50,142 nt of DNA from Lachnospiraceae bacterium (lineage in GTDB: Bacteria > Bacillota > Clostridia > Lachnospirales > Lachnospiraceae). The notes beneath the pieces are model-generated. The model ran no database searches, was not told the origin of the DNA, and was given only the letters and a program-made list of their open reading frames with translations. The DNA lies in NCBI GenBank assembly GCA_017552715.1, contig JAFZOW010000031.1, positions 1 to 50,142 on the forward strand. Direction: 5' to 3'. Both the position numbers and the translations under genes were made by a program. Shown here one piece after another: positions 18,113 through 25,666 of the stretch (positions within the stretch are counted from its first letter, which is position 1; each line of letters starts with the position of its first letter).

Positions 18113-18765
18113 GTGAAGAAAGATATCTGACCTTTGCCCTTACAAAGGGCCGTCTGGCGGATAAGACCATGGAGCTGCTTTCCAAGGCAGGCCTGGAATG
18201 CCGCGAGATGGAGGATAAGAGCAGCCGCAAGCTGGTATTTGTAAACGAAGAGACGAAGACACGCTTTTTCCTGGCCAAGGCGCCGGATGTTCCCACCTAT
18301 GTGGAATACGGGGTGGCGGATATAGGCGTGACCGGCAAGGATACCATCATGGAAGAAGCCAGACGGGTTTTTGAAGTGCTGGATCTGAAGCTGGGGAAGT
18401 GCCGCATGTGTGTCTGCGGACCGGAATCCGCCAGAGAGCTTTTGGAGCACCATGAGCAGATCCGCGTGGCCAGCAAGTACCCGCGGATCGCCAAGGATTA
18501 TTTTTATAACAGCAAATACCAGACCGTGGATATCATCAAGCTGAACGGCTCCGTGGAGCTGGGGCCCATCGTGGGGCTTTCGGATGTGATCGTGGATATC
18601 GTGGAGACCGGAGGGACTTTACGGGAGAACGGCCTGGAGGTCCTGGAAGAGATCTGTCCGCTGAGCGCACGCATGATCGTGAATCAGGTGAGCATGCGGA
18701 TGGAGAATGCACGTATACGAAAACTGGTGGATACCCTTAAGGGGCTGATCGGACAGGAGGAATAA
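18109..18765 (+). CDS. hisG: ATP phosphoribosyltransferase, short form
   Basis: HisG condenses ATP with phosphoribosyl pyrophosphate, the committed step of histidine synthesis. At 218 residues it is the short form without the C-terminal allosteric domain, which requires HisZ; hisZ lies immediately upstream and overlaps. Motifs include LTFALTKGRLADKTMELL at the N-terminus and DVIVDIVETGGTLRENGLEV, the PRPP-binding loop, around residues 160-178. Feedback control by histidine would act through HisZ (family knowledge). hisD follows after one base. Confidence 0.95.
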   Translation: MSEERYLTFALTKGRLADKTMELLSKAGLECREMEDKSSRKLVFVNEETKTRFFLAKAPDVPTYVEYGVADIGVTGKDTIMEEARRVFEVLDLKLGKCRMCVCGPESARELLEHHEQIRVASKYPRIAKDYFYNSKYQTVDIIKLNGSVELGPIVGLSDVIVDIVETGGTLRENGLEVLEEICPLSARMIVNQVSMRMENARIRKLVDTLKGLIGQEE

Positions 18766-18766
18766 G

Positions 18767-20068
18767 ATGCAGATCATAGAATTGAATGAAGAGACGAGAG
18801 AAGAGTTTAAAAAGATCCTGAGCCGCAGAGCCGCGGATCAGTTTCCCGATATCGAAGAGAAGGTGGCGACTATCATCGAGCGCGTACGTGGCCGGGGAGA
18901 TGCCGCCCTTTTTGATTATTCCAGACAGTTCGATCACTTTGAACTGACGGCGGAGAACATCCGCGTATCCGATGCCGAGATCGAGGAAGCCGAAAAGGTA
19001 CTGGATCCGGAGTTCAGGGGAGTACTGGAGCGGGCAGCCGCCAATATCCGTGATTTCCATGAAAAGCAGAAGCGCTTAAGCTGGATCGACACGAAACCCG
19101 ACGGGAGCATACTGGGCCAGAAGATCACGGCCATCGAAAAGGTGGGTATGTATGTGCCCGGCGGATCGGCTCCCCTTTCTTCCTCGGTGCTGATGGATAT
19201 CATCCCCGCCAAAGTGGCAGGGGTGGATAAGATCATAATGTGTACGCCTCCCGGACAGGGAGGGAAGATCGATCCCGCCATCCTTACGGCAGCCCGCATC
19301 GCTGGAGTGGACGAGATCTACCGTGTGGGCGGTGCCCAGGCCATCGCAGCCATGGCCCACGGAACGGAGAGCATTCCGAAGGTGCACAAGATCTGCGGCC
19401 CCGGAAATATCTTCGTGGCTCTGGCCAAAAAGGCGGTATACGGACAGGTGGGCATCGATTCCATCGCAGGGCCCTCCGAGATACTGGTACTGGCAGACGA
19501 AAGCGCCAATGCGCGTTTTGTGGCAGCGGATATGCTGTCCCAGGCAGAGCACGATCCCAGGGCCAGTGCCGTACTGGTGACCACTTCCCGGGAACTGGCG
19601 GAGCAGGTGGCGGAAGAGCTTACGAAGCAGACTGCCCTTCTGAGCCGGAAGGAGATCATCGAGAAGTCCCTGGAAGAGTATGGCTTCATATTTGTGGCGA
19701 AGGATATGGACAGCGCTGTGGAAACGGTAAATGACATCGCTTCCGAGCATCTGGAGATCCAGACCAAAGATCCCTTTGCGCTGCTTTCCAAGGTGCGGAA
19801 TGCCGGGGCGATCTTCCTTGGGAGCTGGTCTTCCGAGCCTCTGGGAGATTATTATGCAGGACCCAACCACATCCTGCCTACCAACGGTACGGCGAAGTTC
19901 TTCTCGCCCCTTTCCGTGGATGATTTTATCAAGAAGAGCAGCATCATCGCCTATTCGCGGGAGGCGCTGCTTCGGGATCACAAAGATATAGAGCTTTTTG
20001 CCAAAGGTGAGAGTCTTACGGCACACGCTAATTCCGTGGCCGTACGTTTTGAAGGAGAAGAAGGATGA
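18767..20068 (+). CDS. hisD: Histidinol dehydrogenase
   Basis: HisD oxidises L-histidinol to L-histidine in two NAD-dependent steps, the last reactions of the pathway, using a zinc ion. The 433-residue length is normal. Visible motifs: YVPGGSAPLSSSVLMDIIPA, GGAQAIAAMAHGTESIPKV, KICGPGNIFVALAKK, IAGPSEILVLAD, and the zinc/catalytic segment SQAEHDPRAS. NHILPTNGTAKFFSPLSVDDF near the C-terminus is also conserved. A strong AGGAGG ribosome site precedes ATG. The stop overlaps the start of hisB. Confidence 0.96.
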   Translation: MQIIELNEETREEFKKILSRRAADQFPDIEEKVATIIERVRGRGDAALFDYSRQFDHFELTAENIRVSDAEIEEAEKVLDPEFRGVLERAAANIRDFHEKQKRLSWIDTKPDGSILGQKITAIEKVGMYVPGGSAPLSSSVLMDIIPAKVAGVDKIIMCTPPGQGGKIDPAILTAARIAGVDEIYRVGGAQAIAAMAHGTESIPKVHKICGPGNIFVALAKKAVYGQVGIDSIAGPSEILVLADESANARFVAADMLSQAEHDPRASAVLVTTSRELAEQVAEELTKQTALLSRKEIIEKSLEEYGFIFVAKDMDSAVETVNDIASEHLEIQTKDPFALLSKVRNAGAIFLGSWSSEPLGDYYAGPNHILPTNGTAKFFSPLSVDDFIKKSSIIAYSREALLRDHKDIELFAKGESLTAHANSVAVRFEGEEG

Positions 20069-20655
20069 GAAAAGCGGAGATCGTTCGCACAACAAAAGAA
20101 ACGGATATCCGTGCAGAGCTTGTACTGGACGGAAGCGGAAAGAGCAGCATCGATACGGGGATAGGTTTCTTTGATCATATGCTGACCAGCTTTTCCAAGC
20201 ACGGTTTTTTTGACTTGAAACTCAGCGCAAAAGGGGACCTGAAGGTGGACGGCCACCATACGGTGGAGGACTGCGGCATCGTGCTGGGACAGGCTTTTAA
20301 GGAGGCCGTCGGAGACAAAGCCGGGATGCGGCGTTACGGCAGTTTTACCCTGCCCATGGACGACGCTCTGGTGCTCTGTGCCGTGGATTTCTGCGGCCGG
20401 CCCTACTTTGTTTACGATCTGGACGTAAGGGAAGAGCGCTGCGGGGAATTTGAATGCGTGCTTGCAAGGGAATTCTTTTACGCCTTCAGCTGGAGTGCGG
20501 GCATCAATCTGCACATACGCAAACTTGGAGGCGAGAACGGACATCATATCCTGGAGGCGGCTTTCAAGGCCTTCGGCCGGGCGGTGGATCAGGCCACGCA
20601 GCTGGATCCCCGGGTGGAAGGCGTGCTTAGTACGAAGGGAGCATTGGAAGGATGA
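20065..20655 (+). CDS. hisB: Imidazoleglycerol-phosphate dehydratase
   Basis: HisB is a Mn2+-dependent dehydratase that converts imidazole glycerol phosphate to imidazole acetol phosphate. The protein is monofunctional (196 residues) and shows the metal-binding repeats: GFFDHMLTSFSKHG and DGHHTVEDCGIVLGQ in the first half and ENGHHILEAAFKAFGRA in the second. It overlaps hisD by four bases (ATGA) and hisIE by four bases. hisC, hisH, hisA and hisF, which often lie between or after these genes, are absent from this window and must be encoded elsewhere if the pathway is complete. Confidence 0.95.
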   Translation: MRKAEIVRTTKETDIRAELVLDGSGKSSIDTGIGFFDHMLTSFSKHGFFDLKLSAKGDLKVDGHHTVEDCGIVLGQAFKEAVGDKAGMRRYGSFTLPMDDALVLCAVDFCGRPYFVYDLDVREERCGEFECVLAREFFYAFSWSAGINLHIRKLGGENGHHILEAAFKAFGRAVDQATQLDPRVEGVLSTKGALEG

Positions 20656-21941
20656 AACGGAAACTTATAGCAACTATATATCTGGATAAGGGAAAGGCGG
20701 TGAAGAGCCGTCTGGACCGTACGGCACTTGCGGAGGATGTAGAGGAGCTGGCAAAACGCTACAGCGACCTGGGAGCGGACGAGATCCTGGTCTTTGACCT
20801 TTCGGAGGGAGACGAGGAGCATGATAAGGCCATCGGAGAGCTGCGCCGCATCGTAAGTGCCGCTGAAGTGAATGTATGTGCCTGCGGAAATATCCGTCGG
20901 GTGGAGGATGTGAAGAAGATCCTTTATACCGGCTGTGCATACTGTGCCCTGAATTTTTCCAAGGCCTCCAATGTGGAGATGGCGGAAGAGGTTTCGAAGC
21001 GCTTTGGGGCGGATAAGCTCCGGGCCTGTGTGAGTGATCCTTCCGAGCTGGGGGATGCGGCGGGCTTTGTTTCCGGCCTCATCGTTATCACGGGGGCCGA
21101 GGACCATTACAGCAGTGCGGTGGTGAACGGCCTGGCCGGTGAGACGGAGCTTCCCCTTTATGTACCCATGCCGGATGCGGCACTTGTAAAGATCGCGGAG
21201 CTTTTACAGAGGGACTTCGTGGCAGGACTTTTCGGGCCCCTGCTGAATGCCAGCATGGAGGAACTTAATGCCATTAAGAATTTCTGCTCCGAGGAAGGGG
21301 CGGAGATGTGCGTGTTTGTGCCGGAGCTTCGTTTTGACGAACTGACGGCCAATGCCGACGGCCTGGTACCCGTGATCGTGCAGGACTATCGCACAAAGGA
21401 AGTGCTGATGATGGCCTGGATGAATGAAGAGGCTTACAATGCGACCATACAGAGCGGGCGTATGAATTACTATTCCCGTTCCCGTAAGAGCCAGTGGCTC
21501 AAGGGTGAGACCAGCGGGCATTATCAGTATGTCAAGGAGCTTACGGCAGATTGCGACAAGGATACGCTGCTGGCAAAGGTGAGCCAGGTGGGGGCGGCCT
21601 GCCATACCGGTTCGCGCAGCTGCTTCTTTAACGGCATCATGAAAAAGGATTACATCGATACGGATCCCATGAAGGTCTTTGAAGATGTATTTGCCGTGAT
21701 CCAGGACCGGAAGCTGCATCCAAAGGAAGGCTCCTATACCAATTATCTGTTTGACAAGGGTATCGACAAGATCCTTAAAAAAGTGGGAGAAGAATGCACC
21801 GAGATCGTGATCGCGGCCAAGAATCCCGATCCGGAGGAGATAAAGTACGAGATCTCGGATTTCCTCTATCATGTTATGGTTCTGATGGCGGAACGGGGGG
21901 TCAGCTGGGAGGATATCACCCGGGAACTGGCCCGCAGATAG
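20652..21941 (+). CDS. hisI: HisIE bifunctional enzyme with an extra HisA/HisF-like N-terminal barrel domain
   Basis: Residues from about 231 on are HisI (phosphoribosyl-AMP cyclohydrolase: VIVQDYRTKEVLMMAWMNEE, zinc-binding ADCDKDTLL, and GAACHTGSRSCFF) followed at about 346-429 by HisE (phosphoribosyl-ATP pyrophosphatase: VGEECTEIVIAAKN, YEISDFLYHVMVLMAERG). These catalyse steps 2 and 3 of the pathway. The first 225 or so residues resemble a HisA/HisF TIM barrel (GADEILVFDLSEGDEEHDKA and VCACGNIRRVEDVKK) but appear degenerate: where HisF has its first catalytic Asp, Tyr10 seems to align, and the barrel phosphate-binding glycines are weak. I think this fusion is known in Lachnospiraceae; its role there is not known to me. 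It is the last his gene here. Confidence 0.9.
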   Translation: MKRKLIATIYLDKGKAVKSRLDRTALAEDVEELAKRYSDLGADEILVFDLSEGDEEHDKAIGELRRIVSAAEVNVCACGNIRRVEDVKKILYTGCAYCALNFSKASNVEMAEEVSKRFGADKLRACVSDPSELGDAAGFVSGLIVITGAEDHYSSAVVNGLAGETELPLYVPMPDAALVKIAELLQRDFVAGLFGPLLNASMEELNAIKNFCSEEGAEMCVFVPELRFDELTANADGLVPVIVQDYRTKEVLMMAWMNEEAYNATIQSGRMNYYSRSRKSQWLKGETSGHYQYVKELTADCDKDTLLAKVSQVGAACHTGSRSCFFNGIMKKDYIDTDPMKVFEDVFAVIQDRKLHPKEGSYTNYLFDKGIDKILKKVGEECTEIVIAAKNPDPEEIKYEISDFLYHVMVLMAERGVSWEDITRELARR

Positions 21942-21949
21942 GTAAACTT

Positions 21950-23827
21950 ATGGATTTTAGTGAGAGAAAGCTTGCACTCCCGCCGGAAGTGCTCATGCGC
22001 ATCGAGAAGCCTGCGCGCTATACCGGTGGGGAAATGAACAGTATCATGAAGGAAGCGGATCGGGTAAAGATCCGCTTCTGTATGTGTTTCCCGGATGTGT
22101 ACGAGATCGGCATGTCCCATCTGGGGCTGCAGATCCTTTACGGGATGATGAACAACTATGAGGATGTGTGGTGCGAGCGGCTCTTTTCGCCCTGGACCGA
22201 CCTGGATGCGATCTTAAGGAAAGAGAACATACCGCTCTTTGCCCTGGAGAGCCAGGAGGCCGTAAAGGGCTTTGACTTCCTGGGAATGACGCTGCAGTAT
22301 GAGATGTGCTATGTCAATATCCTGCAGATCCTGGAGCTTTCCGGTATCCCTCTGTATGCGGCAGAGCGCGGCGAAGACGATCCCATCGTGATCGGCGGCG
22401 GTCCCTGTACGTATAATCCCGAACCCATCGCAGATTTCTTTGATCTTTTCTATATCGGGGAAGGGGAGACTTCCTACAGAGCGCTCTTTGACCTGTATGA
22501 GGAGGGGCTGCCTCGGCAGGAGTTTTTAAGACGGGCTGCCTCCATCGAAGGGATCTATGTTCCCTCTCTTTATGATATCAGCTATAATGCGGATGGAACG
22601 CTGGCTTCCATGGAGCCGAACTGTGAAGGCGTACCCCGACGGGTTAAGAAGAGCCTGGTGAAGGAGCTGGACGACTGCTTTTACCCCACGGCACCGGTGG
22701 TGCCCTTTATCCAGGCAGCTCAGGACAGGGCAGTGCTGGAGGTGATGCGGGGCTGCATCCGGGGCTGCCGTTTCTGCCAGGCCGGCCAGATCTATAAACC
22801 CACACGCACCCGCAGTGTGGAGAAGCTCATGAACTATGCGGAACAGCTGCTGGCCAATACAGGTTACGAGGAGCTGTCCCTTTCCTCTCTTTCCACCTCC
22901 GATTATCCGGAGCTTAAAAGACTGCTGGAGAGCCTGATCGAATTCTGCAATGCGAAGATGGTGAACATCTCGCTGCCTTCGCTGCGTATCGATGCCTTTT
23001 CCCTGGATGTGATGAACAAGGTGCAGGATGTGAAAAAGAACAGCCTGACCTTTGCGCCCGAGGCCGGCAGCCAGCGTATGCGGGATGTGATCAATAAGGG
23101 CCTGACAAAGGAAGATATACTGAACGGCGCGGAGATGGCTTTCCGCGGCGGCTGGAACAAGGTAAAGCTCTATTTCATGCTGGGCCTGCCGGGAGAAGAA
23201 GAGGAAGATATCGCAGCCATCTCAGAACTCTGCAACGATATCGCGGCCCTGTATTATGATACAGTACCAAAGAGCGAGAGGAAGGGGAGAGTGAGCATCA
23301 CGGCCAGTTCCTCCTTCTTTGTGCCCAAGCCTTTTACGGCTTTTCAGTACGCCCCCATGGACAGACGGGAACGCTTTCTGGAAAAGGCGGCCTTCTGTAA
23401 GAAGAATGTGCGGGCGCAGCTGAACCAGAAGAGCCTGGTGTATCATTATCATGATGCGGATACCACCATGATCGAGGGCATACTGGCCAGAGGTGACCGC
23501 AGGCTCTCGGGGGCAATCGAGACTGCCTATCGGAAAGGAGCTCTCTTTGATGCCTGGACAGAGACCTTTTCCTACGAACGCTGGATGGAGGCCTTTGCGG
23601 ACTGTGGACTGGATACGGATGTCTATATATTCCGTGAGCGGGGAGGGGATGAGCTCTTCCCCTGGGATTTTATAGACTGCGGAGTAACGAAGGAGTATCT
23701 GTATCGTGAGTGGCTGCAGGCGAAGCAGGGCGTGAAGAGTTCAAACTGCCGCGAGCGCTGCACGGGCTGCGGCTGCATGACTTATCAGTGCGGAGTGTGT
23801 ATAGCGCCGAGAGGAGGTGCGGCATGA
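21950..23827 (+). CDS. TIGR03960-type radical SAM protein with B12-binding-like N-terminus
   Basis: The 625-residue protein has a B12-binding-like N-terminal region (VYEIGMSHLGLQILYG, residues about 45-60) and a radical SAM core whose CxxxCxxC cluster is Cys269, Cys273 and Cys276 in RGCIRGCRFCQAG. A Cys-rich C-terminus (NCRERCTGCGCMTYQCGVC) may bind another metal. It belongs with a recurrent pair in Firmicutes: this protein and a DUF2344 partner, usually near rng and rplU. The reaction is not established. The frame extends upstream to 21794 inside hisIE; ATG 21950 gives the usual N-terminus, with only a weak ribosome site. The stop overlaps the partner gene. Confidence 0.88.
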   Translation: MDFSERKLALPPEVLMRIEKPARYTGGEMNSIMKEADRVKIRFCMCFPDVYEIGMSHLGLQILYGMMNNYEDVWCERLFSPWTDLDAILRKENIPLFALESQEAVKGFDFLGMTLQYEMCYVNILQILELSGIPLYAAERGEDDPIVIGGGPCTYNPEPIADFFDLFYIGEGETSYRALFDLYEEGLPRQEFLRRAASIEGIYVPSLYDISYNADGTLASMEPNCEGVPRRVKKSLVKELDDCFYPTAPVVPFIQAAQDRAVLEVMRGCIRGCRFCQAGQIYKPTRTRSVEKLMNYAEQLLANTGYEELSLSSLSTSDYPELKRLLESLIEFCNAKMVNISLPSLRIDAFSLDVMNKVQDVKKNSLTFAPEAGSQRMRDVINKGLTKEDILNGAEMAFRGGWNKVKLYFMLGLPGEEEEDIAAISELCNDIAALYYDTVPKSERKGRVSITASSSFFVPKPFTAFQYAPMDRRERFLEKAAFCKKNVRAQLNQKSLVYHYHDADTTMIEGILARGDRRLSGAIETAYRKGALFDAWTETFSYERWMEAFADCGLDTDVYIFRERGGDELFPWDFIDCGVTKEYLYREWLQAKQGVKSSNCRERCTGCGCMTYQCGVCIAPRGGAA

Positions 23828-24504
23828 GTGAAGCGGCATCGACGGTGGTGACGGCACGTTTCCGTTTTTCCAGAAAAGGACCGGTGCGCTATCTGGGGCA
23901 TCTGGATATGCTGCGCTATTTTCAGAAGATCGTGTGTAAGAGCGGGATACCCGCCAAGTATTCGGAGGGCTTTCATCCCCACCAGCTCATGAGTTTTGCT
24001 TATCCCCTGGCGGTGGGCATGGAAACGGAAGGGGATTACATGGACCTGGTGCTGAAGGAGCCGGTCCCGGAGGAGGAGCTTGCGAGCGCCATGAATTCCA
24101 TGATGCACGAAGGTGTGGGGGTCAGCCGGGTAAGCCTTCTGAAGGAAGGGGCCGATAATGCCATGGCTTTAGTGGAGGCGGCGGATTACCGCCTGCGTAT
24201 CCGGGCGGACCGTAAGGATGCGGAAGACGCTCTTAAAAAGCTGCTTTCCGGCCAAGAACTGCTGAACGAAAAAGGAAAAGACATACGGCCTGGCATAATG
24301 GATGCGTGCTGCGAGGAGGACGGGATCTTCCTGCGCCTTAAGAGCGGAAGCCGGGGGAATGTACGTCCGGCGGATGTATATCTTCATCTGCGCAGCTTTA
24401 TGCCGGCTTTGCCGGAGATCCCGGATATCCTGCGGCTGGAGATCTACGGAGAGGAAGAGGGAAAGCTCCGGCCCCTGATCGAGATGGGGAGGGTCAATGC
24501 GTAA
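23824..24504 (+). CDS. TIGR03936 / DUF2344 radical SAM-associated protein
   Basis: The 226-residue protein carries the family N-terminus: RFRFSRKGPVRYLGHLDMLR, then SEGFHPHQLMSFAYPLAVGM. It has no cluster-binding cysteines of its own and is thought to work with the upstream radical SAM protein. The frame is open from 23710, but a GAGGAGG ribosome site just before ATG 23824 and the ATGA overlap with the upstream stop fix the start. It overlaps the ribonuclease gene downstream by eight bases, so the three genes are a tight operon. Confidence 0.87.
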   Translation: MSEAASTVVTARFRFSRKGPVRYLGHLDMLRYFQKIVCKSGIPAKYSEGFHPHQLMSFAYPLAVGMETEGDYMDLVLKEPVPEEELASAMNSMMHEGVGVSRVSLLKEGADNAMALVEAADYRLRIRADRKDAEDALKKLLSGQELLNEKGKDIRPGIMDACCEEDGIFLRLKSGSRGNVRPADVYLHLRSFMPALPEIPDILRLEIYGEEEGKLRPLIEMGRVNA

Positions 24505-25516
24505 GGACCGTCAGCTTCTGGCTGAATTTTCTGTCCCGGACCTGCGCATCCTGGCCTGGCGGGGCGAAGATAAGGACGGAAGGGAAAAGCTCTGCATCCT
24601 TTATGTGGCGGGCGGTCGTATCGTCCGTCTGGATACACAGAAGGAGGGAGAACTGTTCCCCGGGGATATCTATATGGCCCGGGTTCTGAAACGGCAGCCG
24701 AATCTGGATGCCGCCTTCGCTGATATAGGAAAGGACAGGAATGTGTTCCTGCCCGGTGATCATAAGACAGGGGAAGAGCTTCCGCTGATGATACGTACCA
24801 CGGCCTACAGGGATAAGCTGGCCAGGGCTACGGACCGGCTGCCGGAGGAGATGAAAGAGGAGATCCTGGCCCGGGCCGCCCACAGTATCAAGGGAAGCCT
24901 TTTGTATGCCGCTGAAAGGCCTTTGGATAAGTCTCTCCGCATCGCGGCAGAGACGGAGGGCGCAAAGTGGCTGACGGAGGATCCCCAGCTTTATGAACGG
25001 GCAGCGAAGCTTGCACCGCAGGCTCCCGCCCGGCTGCATGCGGATGAAAGGATAGGACTGTGCGAACTCTACGGGCTCAGGAGCAAGACGGAGAGAGTTT
25101 TTTCCAACCGGGTTCTTTTAGACAGCGGGGCGGAACTGGTATTTGCGGAAACGGAAGCACTATGTGCCATTGACGTGAATTCCGCCAAAGCCGACAAGGG
25201 CAGAGATAAGGAGGCGGCGGGCCTGCTCATCAACCGGGAAGCGGCAAAAGAGATAGCCTTTCAGCTGAAACTGAGGCGTATCGCCGGGATCGTCCTCATC
25301 GATTTTATCAGCATGAAAAAGAAGGAAAGTGAAACAATATTGCTTGAGGAACTGTCGGAAGCCATGCGGGCAAATGAGGTGGACGGAAGAGTGGAAGATA
25401 TAACAAAATTGGGCATTGTAGAGCTTTCGGTCCGTCGTTTCGGCCCATCCCTATCGGCAGAAAGAAGCTTTGTTAATAGTACTATATTGACGAAGGACGA
25501 GAAAAACACCCGATAA
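24497..25516 (+). CDS. rng: RNase E/G family ribonuclease, short form
   Basis: This is an endoribonuclease of the RNase G type, likely acting in rRNA maturation and mRNA decay. Catalytic aspartates are visible as Asp226 in CAIDVNS and Asp269 in VLIDFISM. An S1-like N-terminal region (GDIYMARVLKRQPNLDAAFADIG, split around a loop) precedes the nuclease core. At 339 residues it is short: it ends soon after the RRFGPSLS segment and lacks the zinc-link cysteines and small domain that make E. coli RNase G about 490 residues long. The stop codon lies in the loop of a strong terminator, so the 3' end of the coding region is part of the hairpin. Confidence 0.88.
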   Translation: MRKDRQLLAEFSVPDLRILAWRGEDKDGREKLCILYVAGGRIVRLDTQKEGELFPGDIYMARVLKRQPNLDAAFADIGKDRNVFLPGDHKTGEELPLMIRTTAYRDKLARATDRLPEEMKEEILARAAHSIKGSLLYAAERPLDKSLRIAAETEGAKWLTEDPQLYERAAKLAPQAPARLHADERIGLCELYGLRSKTERVFSNRVLLDSGAELVFAETEALCAIDVNSAKADKGRDKEAAGLLINREAAKEIAFQLKLRRIAGIVLIDFISMKKKESETILLEELSEAMRANEVDGRVEDITKLGIVELSVRRFGPSLSAERSFVNSTILTKDEKNTR

Positions 25517-25532
25517 AACGCGGGTGTTTTTT
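25504..25532 (+). terminator. Intrinsic terminator containing the rng stop codon
   Basis: AAACACCCG (25504-25512) pairs with CGGGTGTTT (25521-25529) across an eight-base loop, followed by more T. The TAA of rng (25514-25516) sits in the loop. Confidence 0.9.
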
Positions 25533-25584
25533 GCAGTATATGAGTGAAAAGCCTGATATAGGGGCTTTTCGGGGCTTGCCCCAC

Positions 25585-25613
25585 TTGAAAAGGGGGACTT
25601 GAACTGATATATT
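25585..25613 (+). promoter_or_regulatory. Sigma-A type promoter for the SHOCT-repeat gene
   Basis: TTGAAA (25585-25590), a 17-base spacer and TATATT (25608-25613). The start point would be near 25620. The remaining leader holds a small hairpin (AGCGG/CCGCT, loop GGAAAGT, about 25634-25650) just before the ribosome site AAGGAGG. Confidence 0.75.
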
Positions 25614-25666
25614 TAGGGCAACATAAAGTAAGAGCGGGGAAAGTCCGCTACTAAGGAGGAAAAAAG

